From: Calidifontimicrobium sp035325925
GTDB taxonomy: Bacteria; Pseudomonadota; Gammaproteobacteria; Burkholderiales; Burkholderiaceae_C
Assembly (NCBI RefSeq): GCF_035325925.1
Contig: NZ_DAOKZA010000016.1
Coordinates: forward strand, 1 to 64,000
Length of the DNA stretch: 64,000 bases
Direction of reading: 5' to 3'
Shown: piece after piece, positions 41,754-50,512 of the stretch
How the letters are laid out: the number at the start of each line of letters is the position of its first letter
Numbering within the stretch: the stretch's first letter is position 1
Position numbers and translations under genes: made by a program
Notes under the pieces: generated by a model
The model's database searches: none
Seen by the model: the letters and a program-made list of their open reading frames with translations, nothing else
What the model was told of the DNA's origin: nothing

Positions 41754-42674
41754 ATGTCCGACGCCCTGCTCGAGACGCGCCTGCACTCGCTGCCGCTGGC
41801 GGCGCGCGGCAAGGTGCGCGACAACTACGCGGTCGGTGCCGACCGCCTGCTGATGGTGGCCACCGACCGCCTGAGTGCGTTCGACGTCGTGATGGGCGAG
41901 CCGATCCCCGGCAAGGGCGAACTGCTCACGCGCATGGCGCTGTTCTGGTTCGACCGCCTCGCGCACGTGGTGCCGAACCACCTGACCGGCGACGAGCCGA
42001 CTGCCGTCGTCGCCCCCGACGAGGTCGAGCAGGTGCGCGGCCGCTCGATGCTCGTCAAGCGCCTGAAGCCGCTGCCGATCGAGGCGGTGGTGCGCGGCTA
42101 CCTCGCCGGCTCGGGCTGGAAGGAGTACCGCGAGTCGGGCACCGTGTGCGGCGTCGCGCTGCCGCTGGGGCTGCGCAACGCGCAGCAGTTGCCGCGGCCG
42201 ATCTTCACGCCGGCGACCAAGGCCGAGGCCGGCGCGCACGACGAGAACATCACGTTCGCGCAGGCCGCGGCCATCGTCGGCGCCGACCTCGCCGTGCGCG
42301 TGCGCGACGTGTCGATCGCGCTGTACTCCGAGGCGGCGGCGTACGCGCTCGAACGCGGCATCATCATCGCCGACACCAAGTTCGAGTTCGGCCTCGACGA
42401 GCAAGGCACGCTGACGCTGATGGACGAGATCCTGACGCCCGACTCGTCGCGCTACTGGCCCGTCGAGAGCTACGGCGCGGCGCTCGAACGCGGCGACAAC
42501 CCGCCGAGTTTCGACAAGCAGTTCGTGCGCGACTGGCTCGAAGCCGTGCGCATCGACGGCCGCCCCTGGAACAAGCGCGCGCCCGCGCCGGCGCTGCCGC
42601 CCGAGGTGATCGCCGCCACCGCGGCGAAGTACCGCGAGGCGCTGAACCGGCTGCTGTCGCCGCCGCTGCGCTGA
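41754..42674 (+). CDS. purC: Phosphoribosylaminoimidazole-succinocarboxamide synthase
   Basis: Adds aspartate to CAIR to form SAICAR in purine synthesis. The 306-residue protein has GKVRDNYAVGADRLLMVATDRLSAFDVV at the N-terminus, VVRGYLAGSGWKEY, PIFTPATKAEAGAHDENI and IIIADTKFEFG with the ATP/Mg ligands. It is of the longer, yeast-like form. It lies close behind fba and ahead of purE/purK, from which it is separated by a TPR gene and the oppositely oriented cnoX. Confidence 0.97.
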   Translation: MSDALLETRLHSLPLAARGKVRDNYAVGADRLLMVATDRLSAFDVVMGEPIPGKGELLTRMALFWFDRLAHVVPNHLTGDEPTAVVAPDEVEQVRGRSMLVKRLKPLPIEAVVRGYLAGSGWKEYRESGTVCGVALPLGLRNAQQLPRPIFTPATKAEAGAHDENITFAQAAAIVGADLAVRVRDVSIALYSEAAAYALERGIIIADTKFEFGLDEQGTLTLMDEILTPDSSRYWPVESYGAALERGDNPPSFDKQFVRDWLEAVRIDGRPWNKRAPAPALPPEVIAATAAKYREALNRLLSPPLR

Positions 42675-42678
42675 CGCC

Positions 42679-43788
42679 ATGGCGTCACGGCTGCTCGCCC
42701 GGCTCGACGACGCCATCGCCCGGGCGCGCGACCCGGTCGACGCGGCGTGCCTGCGCGCCGAACGTGCGGGGCTGATCGCCCGGCTCGGCCGGCTCGACGA
42801 GGCGAGGCGCGAGATCGACGCCATCAAGTCGCGTTTCGCGCTGCGGCCGCAGGCCGCAGTCAGCGCGTGGCTGGCGCTGTCCGAGGGGCTGGTCGAGCAC
42901 TTCGGCGCGGTCGCGCCCGGCGCGCGCGATCTGGTGCAGCGCGCACACGCGCTCAGCGGCGCCGCGCACCTGGCGCCGCTGCGTGCGCTGGCCGCGGCGT
43001 GGCTGGCGCACATGGACTACGGGCGCAACGAACTGTCGCAGATGGCCGCGCACCTGGCCGAGTCGCTGCGGCTGGCCGCCGCCGACCACCACGCGGCGCG
43101 CGAGCGCGCCTGCCAAGTGGCGGCGCTGGCCTACCACTGGGCCGGGCGGCTCGACCGCGCACAGCCCTGGTACGACCGCGCGCGCCAGCACGCGCTCGCC
43201 GACGGCGACGACGCCGGGCTCAGCGCGCTGATGTACAACCGTGCGACGGCGCTGGTGGCCAACGTGCGTTTGGCGGGCGTCGACGGTGCGGTGGAAGACG
43301 CCGACGCGACCACGGCCTGGAAGGAGGCGGCGCTGTGCGTGCAGTCCTTTGCCGCGTACGAAGCCGGCATTGGCGGCGCGGCGATGGCCTACATGGTGCC
43401 GCTGCTGCACGCGCAGGTGCTGGCCGCCCAGGGCCAGCCGGCGCAGGCGCTGGTGCTGTACGAACGCTGGTCCGGCGACGCGACGCGCGCCGGCGCGCGG
43501 CGGCTCAGGCCGCTGCTGGCGGCCGACGCCGCGTGGTGCCGCGTGCAGGTCGGGCAGCTCGACGCCGCGCGGCGCGACCTCGCCACGGCGCTGCCCGACG
43601 CCGATGCGGGCTGCGACCTCGACGACCGCGTGCTCGCCAATGCCCGGCTCGCACAGGTCGCACGGGCGCTCGGCGAAGCGGCGCTCGCCGACACGCTGCG
43701 TGACCGCGCGCGGCGCGACCTGGCGGTGCTGCGCGCCGAGCAGTCGCGCCTGAGCGACCTGCTCGACGACGCGCTGGCCGGGCTCTGA
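42679..43788 (+). CDS. Tetratricopeptide-like helical protein
   Basis: A 369-residue, Ala/Arg-rich, all-helical protein without signal peptide or membrane segment. Repeating helical pairs such as LRAERAGLIARLGRLDEARREIDAI, CQVAALAYHWAGRLDRAQPWYDRAR and AAWCRVQVGQLDAARRDLATAL have the spacing of TPR units. I do not recognise a named family. It begins four bases after the purC stop and is probably co-transcribed. It likely mediates protein contacts; no partner can be deduced. Confidence 0.8.
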   Translation: MASRLLARLDDAIARARDPVDAACLRAERAGLIARLGRLDEARREIDAIKSRFALRPQAAVSAWLALSEGLVEHFGAVAPGARDLVQRAHALSGAAHLAPLRALAAAWLAHMDYGRNELSQMAAHLAESLRLAAADHHAARERACQVAALAYHWAGRLDRAQPWYDRARQHALADGDDAGLSALMYNRATALVANVRLAGVDGAVEDADATTAWKEAALCVQSFAAYEAGIGGAAMAYMVPLLHAQVLAAQGQPAQALVLYERWSGDATRAGARRLRPLLAADAAWCRVQVGQLDAARRDLATALPDADAGCDLDDRVLANARLAQVARALGEAALADTLRDRARRDLAVLRAEQSRLSDLLDDALAGL

Positions 43789-43882
43789 GCGGCCGCAGCG
43801 CCGCAGTGCGCCCGGCGCACATCCCTCGGGCGTCGAAGGCCCTCGGGTCGGCCCGGCGTCGCCTCGCCGCGCGCCGGTGGCG

Positions 43883-44830
43883 TCAGAACAGCGCCATGCT
43901 CAGCTTGCGCCGGTACTGGTCGATCACCGGATCGGCGGCCGGCGCGGCGGCGGCCTTGCCGGTCAGTTCGAGCGCTCCCTTGGCCGCCTCGGGCGCGCCG
44001 GCCTTGGCCAGCGGCTTGCTCATCAGCTCGAGGATCGCGACGTAGGTCTTGCGAGCCAGCTCGTCGCCCCAGGCCTTGTCGCGCATGACGATCTCGAGCA
44101 GTTCGTCCATCGCCTGCGTGAAGCGGCCGGCGGCGAAGTGCGTCTGCGCCAGCTCGAAGCGTGCATCGAAGTCGCGCCGGTTCGCCGCGATCGCCGCGGC
44201 CAGCGCGTCGGCGCTTCGCGCGCGAGGCGCCGCCTCGCAGGCGTCCAGCCAGCGGCCGACCGCGTCAAGGCGCGCATCGGCGAGCACCTTGCCGGCCACC
44301 GGCTCGAAGGCCTGGCGCGCCTTCGCCACCTCGCCGCGCTCGAGCAGCAGCTTGACGTAGTCGTAGCGCGCGGCGTCGTTGGCCGGGTCGATCGCCACCG
44401 CCTGCTGCAGCCGGTCCAGCGCGGCGTCGGTGTCGCCTTCGGCGGCCAGTTCCTCGGCGGCCTCGGTCTGCGCCTCGGCCTGCATCGCCTCGGCGCTGGG
44501 CACGTGGCGGTCGAGGAAGGCACGCACCTGCGCCTCGGGCAGCGCGCCGACGAAGCCGTCGACCGGCTGGCCCTTGTCGAACAGCACGCAAAACGGGATC
44601 GAGCGCACGCCGAACGCCTGGCTGAGCTGCCCGGCGATCTCGGGCTGCTCGTCGCTGTTGAGCTTGGCCAGCTTGAAGCGCCCGCCGTAGGCGGCCTCGA
44701 GCTTCTCGAGGGTGGGCCCCAGCGTGCGACACGGCCCGCACCACGGCGCCCAGATGTCGAGCAGCACGGGCTGCTTCATCGAGTCGGCGATCAGGTCGGC
44801 TTCGAAGTTCTGCAGGGTGATGTCGATCAT
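43883..44830 (-). CDS. cnoX: Thioredoxin-TPR chaperone (CnoX/YbbN-like)
   Basis: A 315-residue protein: an N-terminal thioredoxin domain with the full active site W-C31-G-P-C34 and the cis-Pro segment RSIPFCVLFDKGQ, followed by TPR-like helices (AAEGDTDAALDRLQQAVAIDPAND). Escherichia coli CnoX/YbbN is a redox-protecting holdase; there the active site is altered, whereas here both cysteines are present, so true oxidoreductase activity is possible. Divergent from purE with an 80-base gap and convergent with the TPR gene. Confidence 0.93.
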   Translation of the reverse strand: MIDITLQNFEADLIADSMKQPVLLDIWAPWCGPCRTLGPTLEKLEAAYGGRFKLAKLNSDEQPEIAGQLSQAFGVRSIPFCVLFDKGQPVDGFVGALPEAQVRAFLDRHVPSAEAMQAEAQTEAAEELAAEGDTDAALDRLQQAVAIDPANDAARYDYVKLLLERGEVAKARQAFEPVAGKVLADARLDAVGRWLDACEAAPRARSADALAAAIAANRRDFDARFELAQTHFAAGRFTQAMDELLEIVMRDKAWGDELARKTYVAILELMSKPLAKAGAPEAAKGALELTGKAAAAPAADPVIDQYRRKLSMALF

Positions 44831-44873
44831 GGACGGGCTTTCAAAGGTCGGGCGCAGCGGGAAGCGCGACGCC

Positions 44874-44879
44874 TACAAT
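44874..44879 (+). promoter_or_regulatory. Candidate -10 box for purE-purK
   Basis: TACAAT in the divergent gap between cnoX and purE, 31 bases before the purE GTG. It would give a leader of about 25 bases containing the GGAG ribosome site. Confidence 0.42.
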
Positions 44880-44910
44880 TCGAGGTTTTCCTGCATTGTG
44901 GAGCATCCCC

Positions 44911-45435
44911 GTGAGCGACGCCGCCGCTGCCGCGACGACGCCCGCGCCGCTGGTGGGCGTCGTGATGGGCTCGAAGAGCGACTGGGCGACGCTCGAGGCG
45001 GCGGCGCGGCTGCTCGCCGACTTCGGCGTCGCGCACGAGGTGCGCGTGCTGTCGGCGCACCGCATGCCCGACGAGATGTTCGCCTACGCCGAGGCGGCGG
45101 CCGGCCGGGGCCTGCGCGCGATCATCGCCGGCGCCGGCGGTGCGGCGCACCTGCCGGGCATGCTCGCGGCGAAGACGCCGGTGCCGGTGCTCGGCGTGCC
45201 GGTGGCCAGCCGCCACCTGCAGGGGCTCGACTCGCTGTACTCGATCGTGCAGATGCCCAGGGGCATCCCGGTGGCGACCTTCGCGATCGGCGAGGCCGGT
45301 GCGGCCAACGCGGCGCTGTTCGCGGTGGCGATGCTCGCCGACGGCGACGCCGCGCTGCGCGGGCGCCTCGCCGCCTTCCGTGCGCGGCAGACCGACGACG
45401 CGCGCGCGATGACCGCGCAGCTGGGCCGGCCGTGA
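44911..45435 (+). CDS. purE: N5-carboxyaminoimidazole ribonucleotide mutase
   Basis: Class I PurE: converts N5-CAIR to CAIR in purine synthesis. The 174-residue product has VVMGSKSDWATLEAAARLLADFGV, VLSAHRMPDEMFAYA, IIAGAGGAAHLPGMLAAKTPVPVLGVPV and the DSLYSIVQMPRGIPVAT segment. GTG 44911 is chosen because GGAG at 44900-44903 is seven bases upstream; an in-frame TTG at 44896 would lie before that site. The stop overlaps purK (GTGA). Confidence 0.97.
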   Translation: MSDAAAAATTPAPLVGVVMGSKSDWATLEAAARLLADFGVAHEVRVLSAHRMPDEMFAYAEAAAGRGLRAIIAGAGGAAHLPGMLAAKTPVPVLGVPVASRHLQGLDSLYSIVQMPRGIPVATFAIGEAGAANAALFAVAMLADGDAALRGRLAAFRARQTDDARAMTAQLGRP

Positions 45436-46625
45436 GGCGGGCGATCCTGCCCGGCAGCACCGGCGCCGACGGCCGACCGGCGACGCTCGGCGTGATGGGC
45501 GGCGGCCAGCTCGGGCGCATGTTCGTGCAGGCCGCCCAGGCGATGGGCTACTTCACCGCGGTGCTCGACCCCGACCCGACCAGCCCGGCCGGGCTGGTCG
45601 CGCACTACCACGTCGAGGCCGGCTACCTCGACGAGCAGGGGCTGGCGCAGCTGATGCAGCGCTGCGCGGCGATCACCGTCGAGTTCGAGAACGTGCCCGC
45701 GGCGGCGCTGCTCACGCTCGGCGCGCACCGCCCGGTCTCGCCGGGCGCCGACGCGGTGGCGCTGTGCCAGCACCGCGCGGCCGAGAAGGCGCAGTTCGCT
45801 CGCGCCGGCGTGCCGTGCGCGCCGTATGCGCGCATCGAGACCGACGCCGACCTCGACCGGGTCGACGCCGCGCTGTTCCCGGCGATCCTCAAGACCTCGA
45901 CGCTGGGCTACGACGGCAAGGGCCAGGTCGCTGTCGACACGCCGGCGGCGCTGGCCGAGGCCTGGGCGGCGCTCGCTCGCGTGCCCTGCGTGCTCGAGAA
46001 GAAGCTGGCGCTGGCCGCAGAGGTCAGCGTGATCGTCGCGCGCGACGCCGGCGGCGCCGAGGTCGTCTTCCCGCTGCAGCGCAACTGGCACCGCGACGGC
46101 ATCCTCGCGGTCACCGAGGTGCCAGCGCGCGGCGTCGCGCCGGCGCTGGCCGAGCGCGCAGTGGCCGCGGCGCGCGCCGTCGCCGCGTCGATGGACTACG
46201 TCGGCGTGCTGTGCGTCGAGTTCTTCGTGCTCGCCGACGGCACGCTGGCGGCCAACGAGATGGCGCCGCGTCCGCACAACTCGGGGCACTACACGATCGA
46301 CGCCTGCGACGTCTCGCAGTTCGACCTGCAGGTGCGCACCACCGCCGGCCTGCCGCTGGTTGCCCCACGCCTGCACTCGCCGGCGCTGATGCTCAACCTG
46401 CTCGGTGACCTGTGGTTCGACGCCGCCGGCGCCGAGCGCACGCCGCCCTGGGGCGCGGTGCTTGCGCTGCCGGGCGCGCACCTGCACCTGTACGGCAAGG
46501 CGTCGCCGCGGCGCGGGCGCAAGATGGGGCACCTGACGGTCACCGCCGCCGAGGCCGACGCCGCGCGCGAGGTGGCCGCGCAGGCGGCGGCCCTGCTCGG
46601 CCTGCCGCCGCTGCCCGACGCCTGA
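45432..46625 (+). CDS. purK: N5-carboxyaminoimidazole ribonucleotide synthase
   Basis: ATP-grasp enzyme carboxylating AIR to N5-CAIR, the substrate of PurE. The 397-residue protein has LGVMGGGQLGRMFVQAAQAMGY, ITVEFENVPAAAL, ILKTSTLGYDGKGQVAV (ATP-grasp loop), EKKLALAAEVSVIVAR, and NEMAPRPHNSGHYTIDAC. It overlaps purE by four bases and tsaC by one base (TGATG), so these three genes form one unit. Confidence 0.97.
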   Translation: MRRAILPGSTGADGRPATLGVMGGGQLGRMFVQAAQAMGYFTAVLDPDPTSPAGLVAHYHVEAGYLDEQGLAQLMQRCAAITVEFENVPAAALLTLGAHRPVSPGADAVALCQHRAAEKAQFARAGVPCAPYARIETDADLDRVDAALFPAILKTSTLGYDGKGQVAVDTPAALAEAWAALARVPCVLEKKLALAAEVSVIVARDAGGAEVVFPLQRNWHRDGILAVTEVPARGVAPALAERAVAAARAVAASMDYVGVLCVEFFVLADGTLAANEMAPRPHNSGHYTIDACDVSQFDLQVRTTAGLPLVAPRLHSPALMLNLLGDLWFDAAGAERTPPWGAVLALPGAHLHLYGKASPRRGRKMGHLTVTAAEADAAREVAAQAAALLGLPPLPDA

Positions 46626-47605
46626 TGCCGCGCTTCGACGCCCGCGATCCGGCGGCGATCGGCGACGCCGCGCGGCGGCTGGCCGGCGGCGAACTCGTCG
46701 CGTTTCCGACCGAGACCGTCTACGGGCTGGGGGCGCGCGCCGACGACGACGCCGCGGTGGCGCAGGTCTTCGCCGCAAAGGGGCGGCCGGCCGACCATCC
46801 GCTGATCGTGCACGTCGCCGACGCCGCGGCCGCTGCGCACTTCGCCGCGCGCCTCGACCCGCTCGCCGAGCGGCTGATGGCCGCGTTCTGGCCGGGGCCG
46901 CTGACGCTGATCGTGCCGCGCCGCGACGGCGTGGCCGGCGCGGCGGCCGGCGGGCAGGCGAGCATCGGGCTGCGCTGCCCGGCGCACGCGGTGGCGCACG
47001 AACTGCTGCGGCGCGCCGCGGCGCTCGGCGTGCCGGGCGTCGCCGCACCGAGCGCAAACCGTTTCGGCCGCCTGAGCCCGACCACCGCGGCGCACGTCGA
47101 GGCCGAGTTCGGCCCGGCGCTGGCGGTGCTCGACGGTGGCGCCTGCCCGGTGGGCATCGAGTCGACCATCGTCGACCTGACCCGCGGCGTGCTGGTGCTG
47201 CTGCGCCCGGGCATGCTGACGCCGCAACGCATCGAGGCCGCCGCCGGCGTGCCGCTCGCGGCGCGCGACGGCGGTGCACCGCGCGCCAGTGGCACACTGG
47301 CGTCGCACTACGCGCCGCGTGCGCGGCTGCGCCTGTTCGCCGACCCCGACGCGCTCGCGCAGGCGCTGCGCGCGGCGCCGGCCGGCAGCCGGCAGGCGGT
47401 ATATTCGCGCTCGGCCTGCCCCGCCGCGGTCGCGGCGCTGCAACGCCGCATGCCGGCGCGGGCCGACGACGCGGCGCGCGAGTTGTTCGCGACGCTGCGC
47501 GATCTCGACGCCGCGGGGGTCGACCAGATCTGGGTCGAGCAGCCGCCCGACGAACCCGCGTGGGACGGCGTGCGCGACCGCCTGCAGCGCGCTGCCGCGG
47601 CCTGA
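46625..47605 (+). CDS. tsaC: L-threonylcarbamoyladenylate synthase (Sua5/YciO/YrdC type)
   Basis: Makes threonylcarbamoyl-AMP for the t6A modification of ANN-decoding tRNAs. The 326-residue form is the long, Sua5-like version: a YrdC domain (VAFPTETVYGLGARADDD, KGRPADHPLIVHV, FWPGPLTLIVPR, APSANRFGRLSPTTA, GIESTIVDLT) plus a C-terminal Sua5 domain from about residue 215 (GTLASHYAPRARLRLF). Partner tsaB is about 4 kb away in this window. Confidence 0.94.
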   Translation: MPRFDARDPAAIGDAARRLAGGELVAFPTETVYGLGARADDDAAVAQVFAAKGRPADHPLIVHVADAAAAAHFAARLDPLAERLMAAFWPGPLTLIVPRRDGVAGAAAGGQASIGLRCPAHAVAHELLRRAAALGVPGVAAPSANRFGRLSPTTAAHVEAEFGPALAVLDGGACPVGIESTIVDLTRGVLVLLRPGMLTPQRIEAAAGVPLAARDGGAPRASGTLASHYAPRARLRLFADPDALAQALRAAPAGSRQAVYSRSACPAAVAALQRRMPARADDAARELFATLRDLDAAGVDQIWVEQPPDEPAWDGVRDRLQRAAAA

Positions 47606-47653
47606 TCCGGCCGCAACCCGCCTTCCAGCCCCCGCACCCGCGACGCCTCCCGC

Positions 47654-48649
47654 ATGAACCCCAACGCCTTCGCCTCCTCCCGCCATTCGCGAACCCGCGC
47701 GGGCTTGCGCGCGTGGCTGGCTGCCCTGGCCGCCGCGGTGCTGGCCGCCTGCGGCGGCGGCGACACCGTCGATCCTTTCGAGCCGTCGCGCATGCTGGTG
47801 TTCGGCGACGAGCACAGCGTGATCACCGCCGACGGGCGCAAGTACGGCATCAACGACCTCGACGCCGCCGGCGCCGTCGCCTGCGCCGGCAACCCGAACT
47901 GGGTGCAGGAGGTGGCGCGCAACCTGGGCCTGGTGTTCGCCGAGTGCCGCAGCGACGACCGGGCTGCCACCGCGCTGATGCGTGCCGCAGCGGGCGCTCG
48001 CTCCGCCGACGCGCAGGCCGCGATCGACGCGTACCTGGCCGCCGACGCGCCCGCGTCGAAGGACCTGGTCACGGTGATGGTGGGCATGCACGACGTGCTC
48101 GAGCTGTACGCCGCCTACGCGGCGCGCGGCGAGGCCGCGCTGGTCGCCGACCTCGAGGCGCGCGGGCGCGCGCTGGCGCGCACGCTCAACCGCGTGGCCA
48201 CCGGCGGGCCCGTGGTGCTCGTGTTCACGGTGCCCGACCTCGGGCTGACGCCTTACGCGCTGGTCGAGAAAGCCGCGCACATCGACACCGACCGCGCCGC
48301 GCTGCTGACCCGGCTGAGCGAGGCGTTCAACCGCGGCCTGCGCCTCGAGGTGATCAACGACGGGCGCCTGATCGGCATGGTCTTCGCCGACGAGCAACTG
48401 CAGCTGATGGTGCGCTATCCCGGCAGCTTCGGGTTGCGCAACGTCACCGCCGCGGCGTGCGCCAATGCGGCCACGCCGCCCGAGACCTCGCCGGCGGCGC
48501 TGCTCGCGTGCACCAACGCCGCCGGCGCGCTGGTCGGCGACGCCACCGACAGCACCTGGCTGTGGGCCGACACGCTGCGCCTCGGCCCCACCGGCCAGGC
48601 GCGGCTGGGCCTGGTGGCGCTCTCGCGCGTGCGCAACAACCCGTTCTGA
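47654..48649 (+). CDS. SGNH/GDSL-fold lipoprotein lacking the usual nucleophile
   Basis: A 331-residue lipoprotein (lipobox LAAC, Cys33) with an SGNH-hydrolase layout. Block I reads VFGDEHSV at 50-56, where active enzymes have FGDS, so the catalytic Ser is Glu. Block III is MVGMHDVLELY instead of the usual GxND. The C-terminal block ADTLRLGPTGQARLG carries Asp but Arg in place of the catalytic His. It is thus probably not a hydrolase by the standard mechanism, though another nearby Ser (Ser55) might serve. Located between tsaC and a SemiSWEET gene; role unknown. Confidence 0.75.
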   Translation: MNPNAFASSRHSRTRAGLRAWLAALAAAVLAACGGGDTVDPFEPSRMLVFGDEHSVITADGRKYGINDLDAAGAVACAGNPNWVQEVARNLGLVFAECRSDDRAATALMRAAAGARSADAQAAIDAYLAADAPASKDLVTVMVGMHDVLELYAAYAARGEAALVADLEARGRALARTLNRVATGGPVVLVFTVPDLGLTPYALVEKAAHIDTDRAALLTRLSEAFNRGLRLEVINDGRLIGMVFADEQLQLMVRYPGSFGLRNVTAAACANAATPPETSPAALLACTNAAGALVGDATDSTWLWADTLRLGPTGQARLGLVALSRVRNNPF

Positions 48650-48754
48650 ACACCTCGGGGCCGGGCCGCGCACGACGCGCCCCCGGCGCGTCCGCCGAGG
48701 GGGTCAGGCAGGCAGGCGGGCGGCGGCCGGCACGCGGGAGACGCGGTGGCGGGG

Positions 48755-49024
48755 TCAGCGCCGGCGGCGCGCCGACGCCGCGAGCTTGAGCGCGACGATG
48801 GTCAGCGCCAGCGTCAGCGTGATGCCGTTGGCGACGATCAGCGGCCAGGCGCCGAGCACGATGCCGTAGGCCAGCCACAGCGCCACGCCTGCGGCGAAGC
48901 AGGCGTACATGCCCAGCGACACGCCGCCGAGGTCGCGCGTGCGCAGGCTCAGCCAGACCTGCGGCACGAACGCCAGCGTGGTCAGCGTCGCCGCCGCGTA
49001 GCCGAGCCAGTCGGCCAGGGCCAT
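48755..49024 (-). CDS. SemiSWEET family sugar transporter
   Basis: An 89-residue protein with three transmembrane helices, the size and topology of bacterial SemiSWEETs, which dimerise to transport sugars by facilitated diffusion. The PQ motif is in TTLAFVPQVWLSLRTRDLGGVSLGMY. The position after dacB on the same strand, 10 bases from its stop, suggests co-transcription. Substrate unknown. Confidence 0.9.
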   Translation of the reverse strand: MALADWLGYAAATLTTLAFVPQVWLSLRTRDLGGVSLGMYACFAAGVALWLAYGIVLGAWPLIVANGITLTLALTIVALKLAASARRRR

Positions 49025-49034
49025 CGGCGCCGGC

Positions 49035-50480
49035 TCAGTCGCGGCGCGCGGCGTCGCCGAGCACCCAGTCCACCAGCGCGTCGATCGCCGGGCGCGCCGC
49101 GCCGGCGTTCGGGTGCTGCACGACGCACACCAGCACGTAGCGCCGGCCGCTCGCGCCGAGCACGTAGCCGGCCACCGCGGCGACGTCGCGCAGCGATCCG
49201 GTCTTCAGGTGCGCGCGCCCCGGCGCCGTGCGAGAGCGCTTGAGCGTGCCGTCCAGCCCGCTGGCCGGCAGCGACGACATCAGCTCGGACATCACCGCGC
49301 TGCTCCACGCGATCTGCAGCAGCCGCGCCAGCGACTGCGCGGTCAGCCGGGTCTCGCGCGACAGCCCCGAGCCGTTGTCGAGCCGGAACACGCCCTCGGG
49401 CTCGCCGAAGCGGTCGGCGGCCCAGCGCATGAGCACGTCGCGCGCTGCCGCCGGCGTCGCCGGCTGCCCCGGCTGCACCGCCAGCGTCAGGAACAGCTGC
49501 TGCGCCATCACGTTGTTGCTGTGCTTGTTGATCTCGCGCACCACCGCGGCCAGGGGCGGGCTCTCGAACTCGAAGGTCGGCGCCCGCGCCGGCGCGGCGC
49601 CGTCGCGCACGCCACCGCCCAGGCGCCCGCCGCCGGCGCGCCACAGCGCGCGCAGCAAGCGCGCGTTGTAGCTCGCCGGGTCGGCGTAGGCCACCGGCCA
49701 GGCGCGCTCGCCGCAGCCGGCGGCGAAGCTGCCGGCGAAACGCGCGCGCTGCGGGTCGTCGAGCGAGGCCTTCAGCGCGGCGCGCCAGTCGCCGCAGGGG
49801 CCGTCGGCCAGCGGCACCTCGGGGTCGACCGCCAGCCCGTCGAGCGCCGGCTCGGCGGCGACGCGCGCGACGCCGCGCGCCGCGTCGGGAACGAAGCGGT
49901 AGGTGACCGCCTTGTAGTTCAGCAGCAGCGCGTCGGGCTGCACGTTGTACGGGCGCAGCCACTCGCCGTCGAAGTCGGCCGGCGTGCCCTGCGGCTCGGC
50001 GAAGGCGCTGCGGTCGGTGACGATGTCGCCGCGGATCTCGCGCACGCCGAGTTGGCGCACGCGCTCGAGCAGCAGCCACACGCGCTCGATGGTCAGCGTC
50101 GGGTCGCCGCTGGCGCGGATCACCAGCGCGCCGTCGAGCACGCCGTCGCGCACGCTGCCGTCGAGCCACACGCCGGTGCGCCAGGTCCAGGCCGGGCCGA
50201 GCAGGTCGAACGCGGCGAAGGTGGTCAGCAGCTTGGTCAGCGATGCCGGGTTGACCGCCTCGCGCGCATTGAGCTGCAGCACCGGCGCGCCGCTGCCGGC
50301 CTCCTGCACGACCACCGACACCGCGTCGGCGGGCACGCGCGCGCGCTGCAGCGCGTGCGCCACCTCGGGCGGCAGCCCCGTCGCGGCGGACGCCGCGGCG
50401 CCGGCCGCCGCCGCGGCGGCCAGCGCCAGGCCGCCGAGGCGGCGCGACAGGGCGTGGACCGGGGCGCGTCCGAGGGGCAT
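49035..50480 (-). CDS. dacB: D-alanyl-D-alanine carboxypeptidase/endopeptidase (PBP4)
   Basis: Periplasmic class C penicillin-binding protein that trims or cuts peptidoglycan cross-links. The 481-residue precursor has a signal peptide (GLALAAAAAAGAAASA), the S-x-x-K motif at Ser80-Lys83 (NPASLTKLL), the S-N-N motif in KHSNNVMAQQLFLTL, and K-T-G in HLKTGSLRDVAAVAGYV. Length and the domain between the first two motifs match DacB. Divergent from the EamA exporter, 32 bases apart. Confidence 0.96.
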   Translation of the reverse strand: MPLGRAPVHALSRRLGGLALAAAAAAGAAASAATGLPPEVAHALQRARVPADAVSVVVQEAGSGAPVLQLNAREAVNPASLTKLLTTFAAFDLLGPAWTWRTGVWLDGSVRDGVLDGALVIRASGDPTLTIERVWLLLERVRQLGVREIRGDIVTDRSAFAEPQGTPADFDGEWLRPYNVQPDALLLNYKAVTYRFVPDAARGVARVAAEPALDGLAVDPEVPLADGPCGDWRAALKASLDDPQRARFAGSFAAGCGERAWPVAYADPASYNARLLRALWRAGGGRLGGGVRDGAAPARAPTFEFESPPLAAVVREINKHSNNVMAQQLFLTLAVQPGQPATPAAARDVLMRWAADRFGEPEGVFRLDNGSGLSRETRLTAQSLARLLQIAWSSAVMSELMSSLPASGLDGTLKRSRTAPGRAHLKTGSLRDVAAVAGYVLGASGRRYVLVCVVQHPNAGAARPAIDALVDWVLGDAARRD

Positions 50481-50499
50481 GCGGCGATGATCGCACGGC

Positions 50500-50505
50500 T
50501 ACACT
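50500..50505 (+). promoter_or_regulatory. Candidate -10 box for the EamA exporter-tsaB-rimI unit
   Basis: TACACT in the divergent gap with dacB; it ends 7 bases before the ATG, so the mRNA would have almost no leader. Confidence 0.3.
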
Positions 50506-50512
50506 GGCCGCC

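Noticed and set aside
48680..48704. C-run/G-run hairpin after the SGNH lipoprotein gene as another copy of the dispersed repeat
   Set aside because: It can form a bulged stem, but it lacks both the GCGCC-TTC-GGCGC mini-hairpin and the 28-base block shared by copies A and B.
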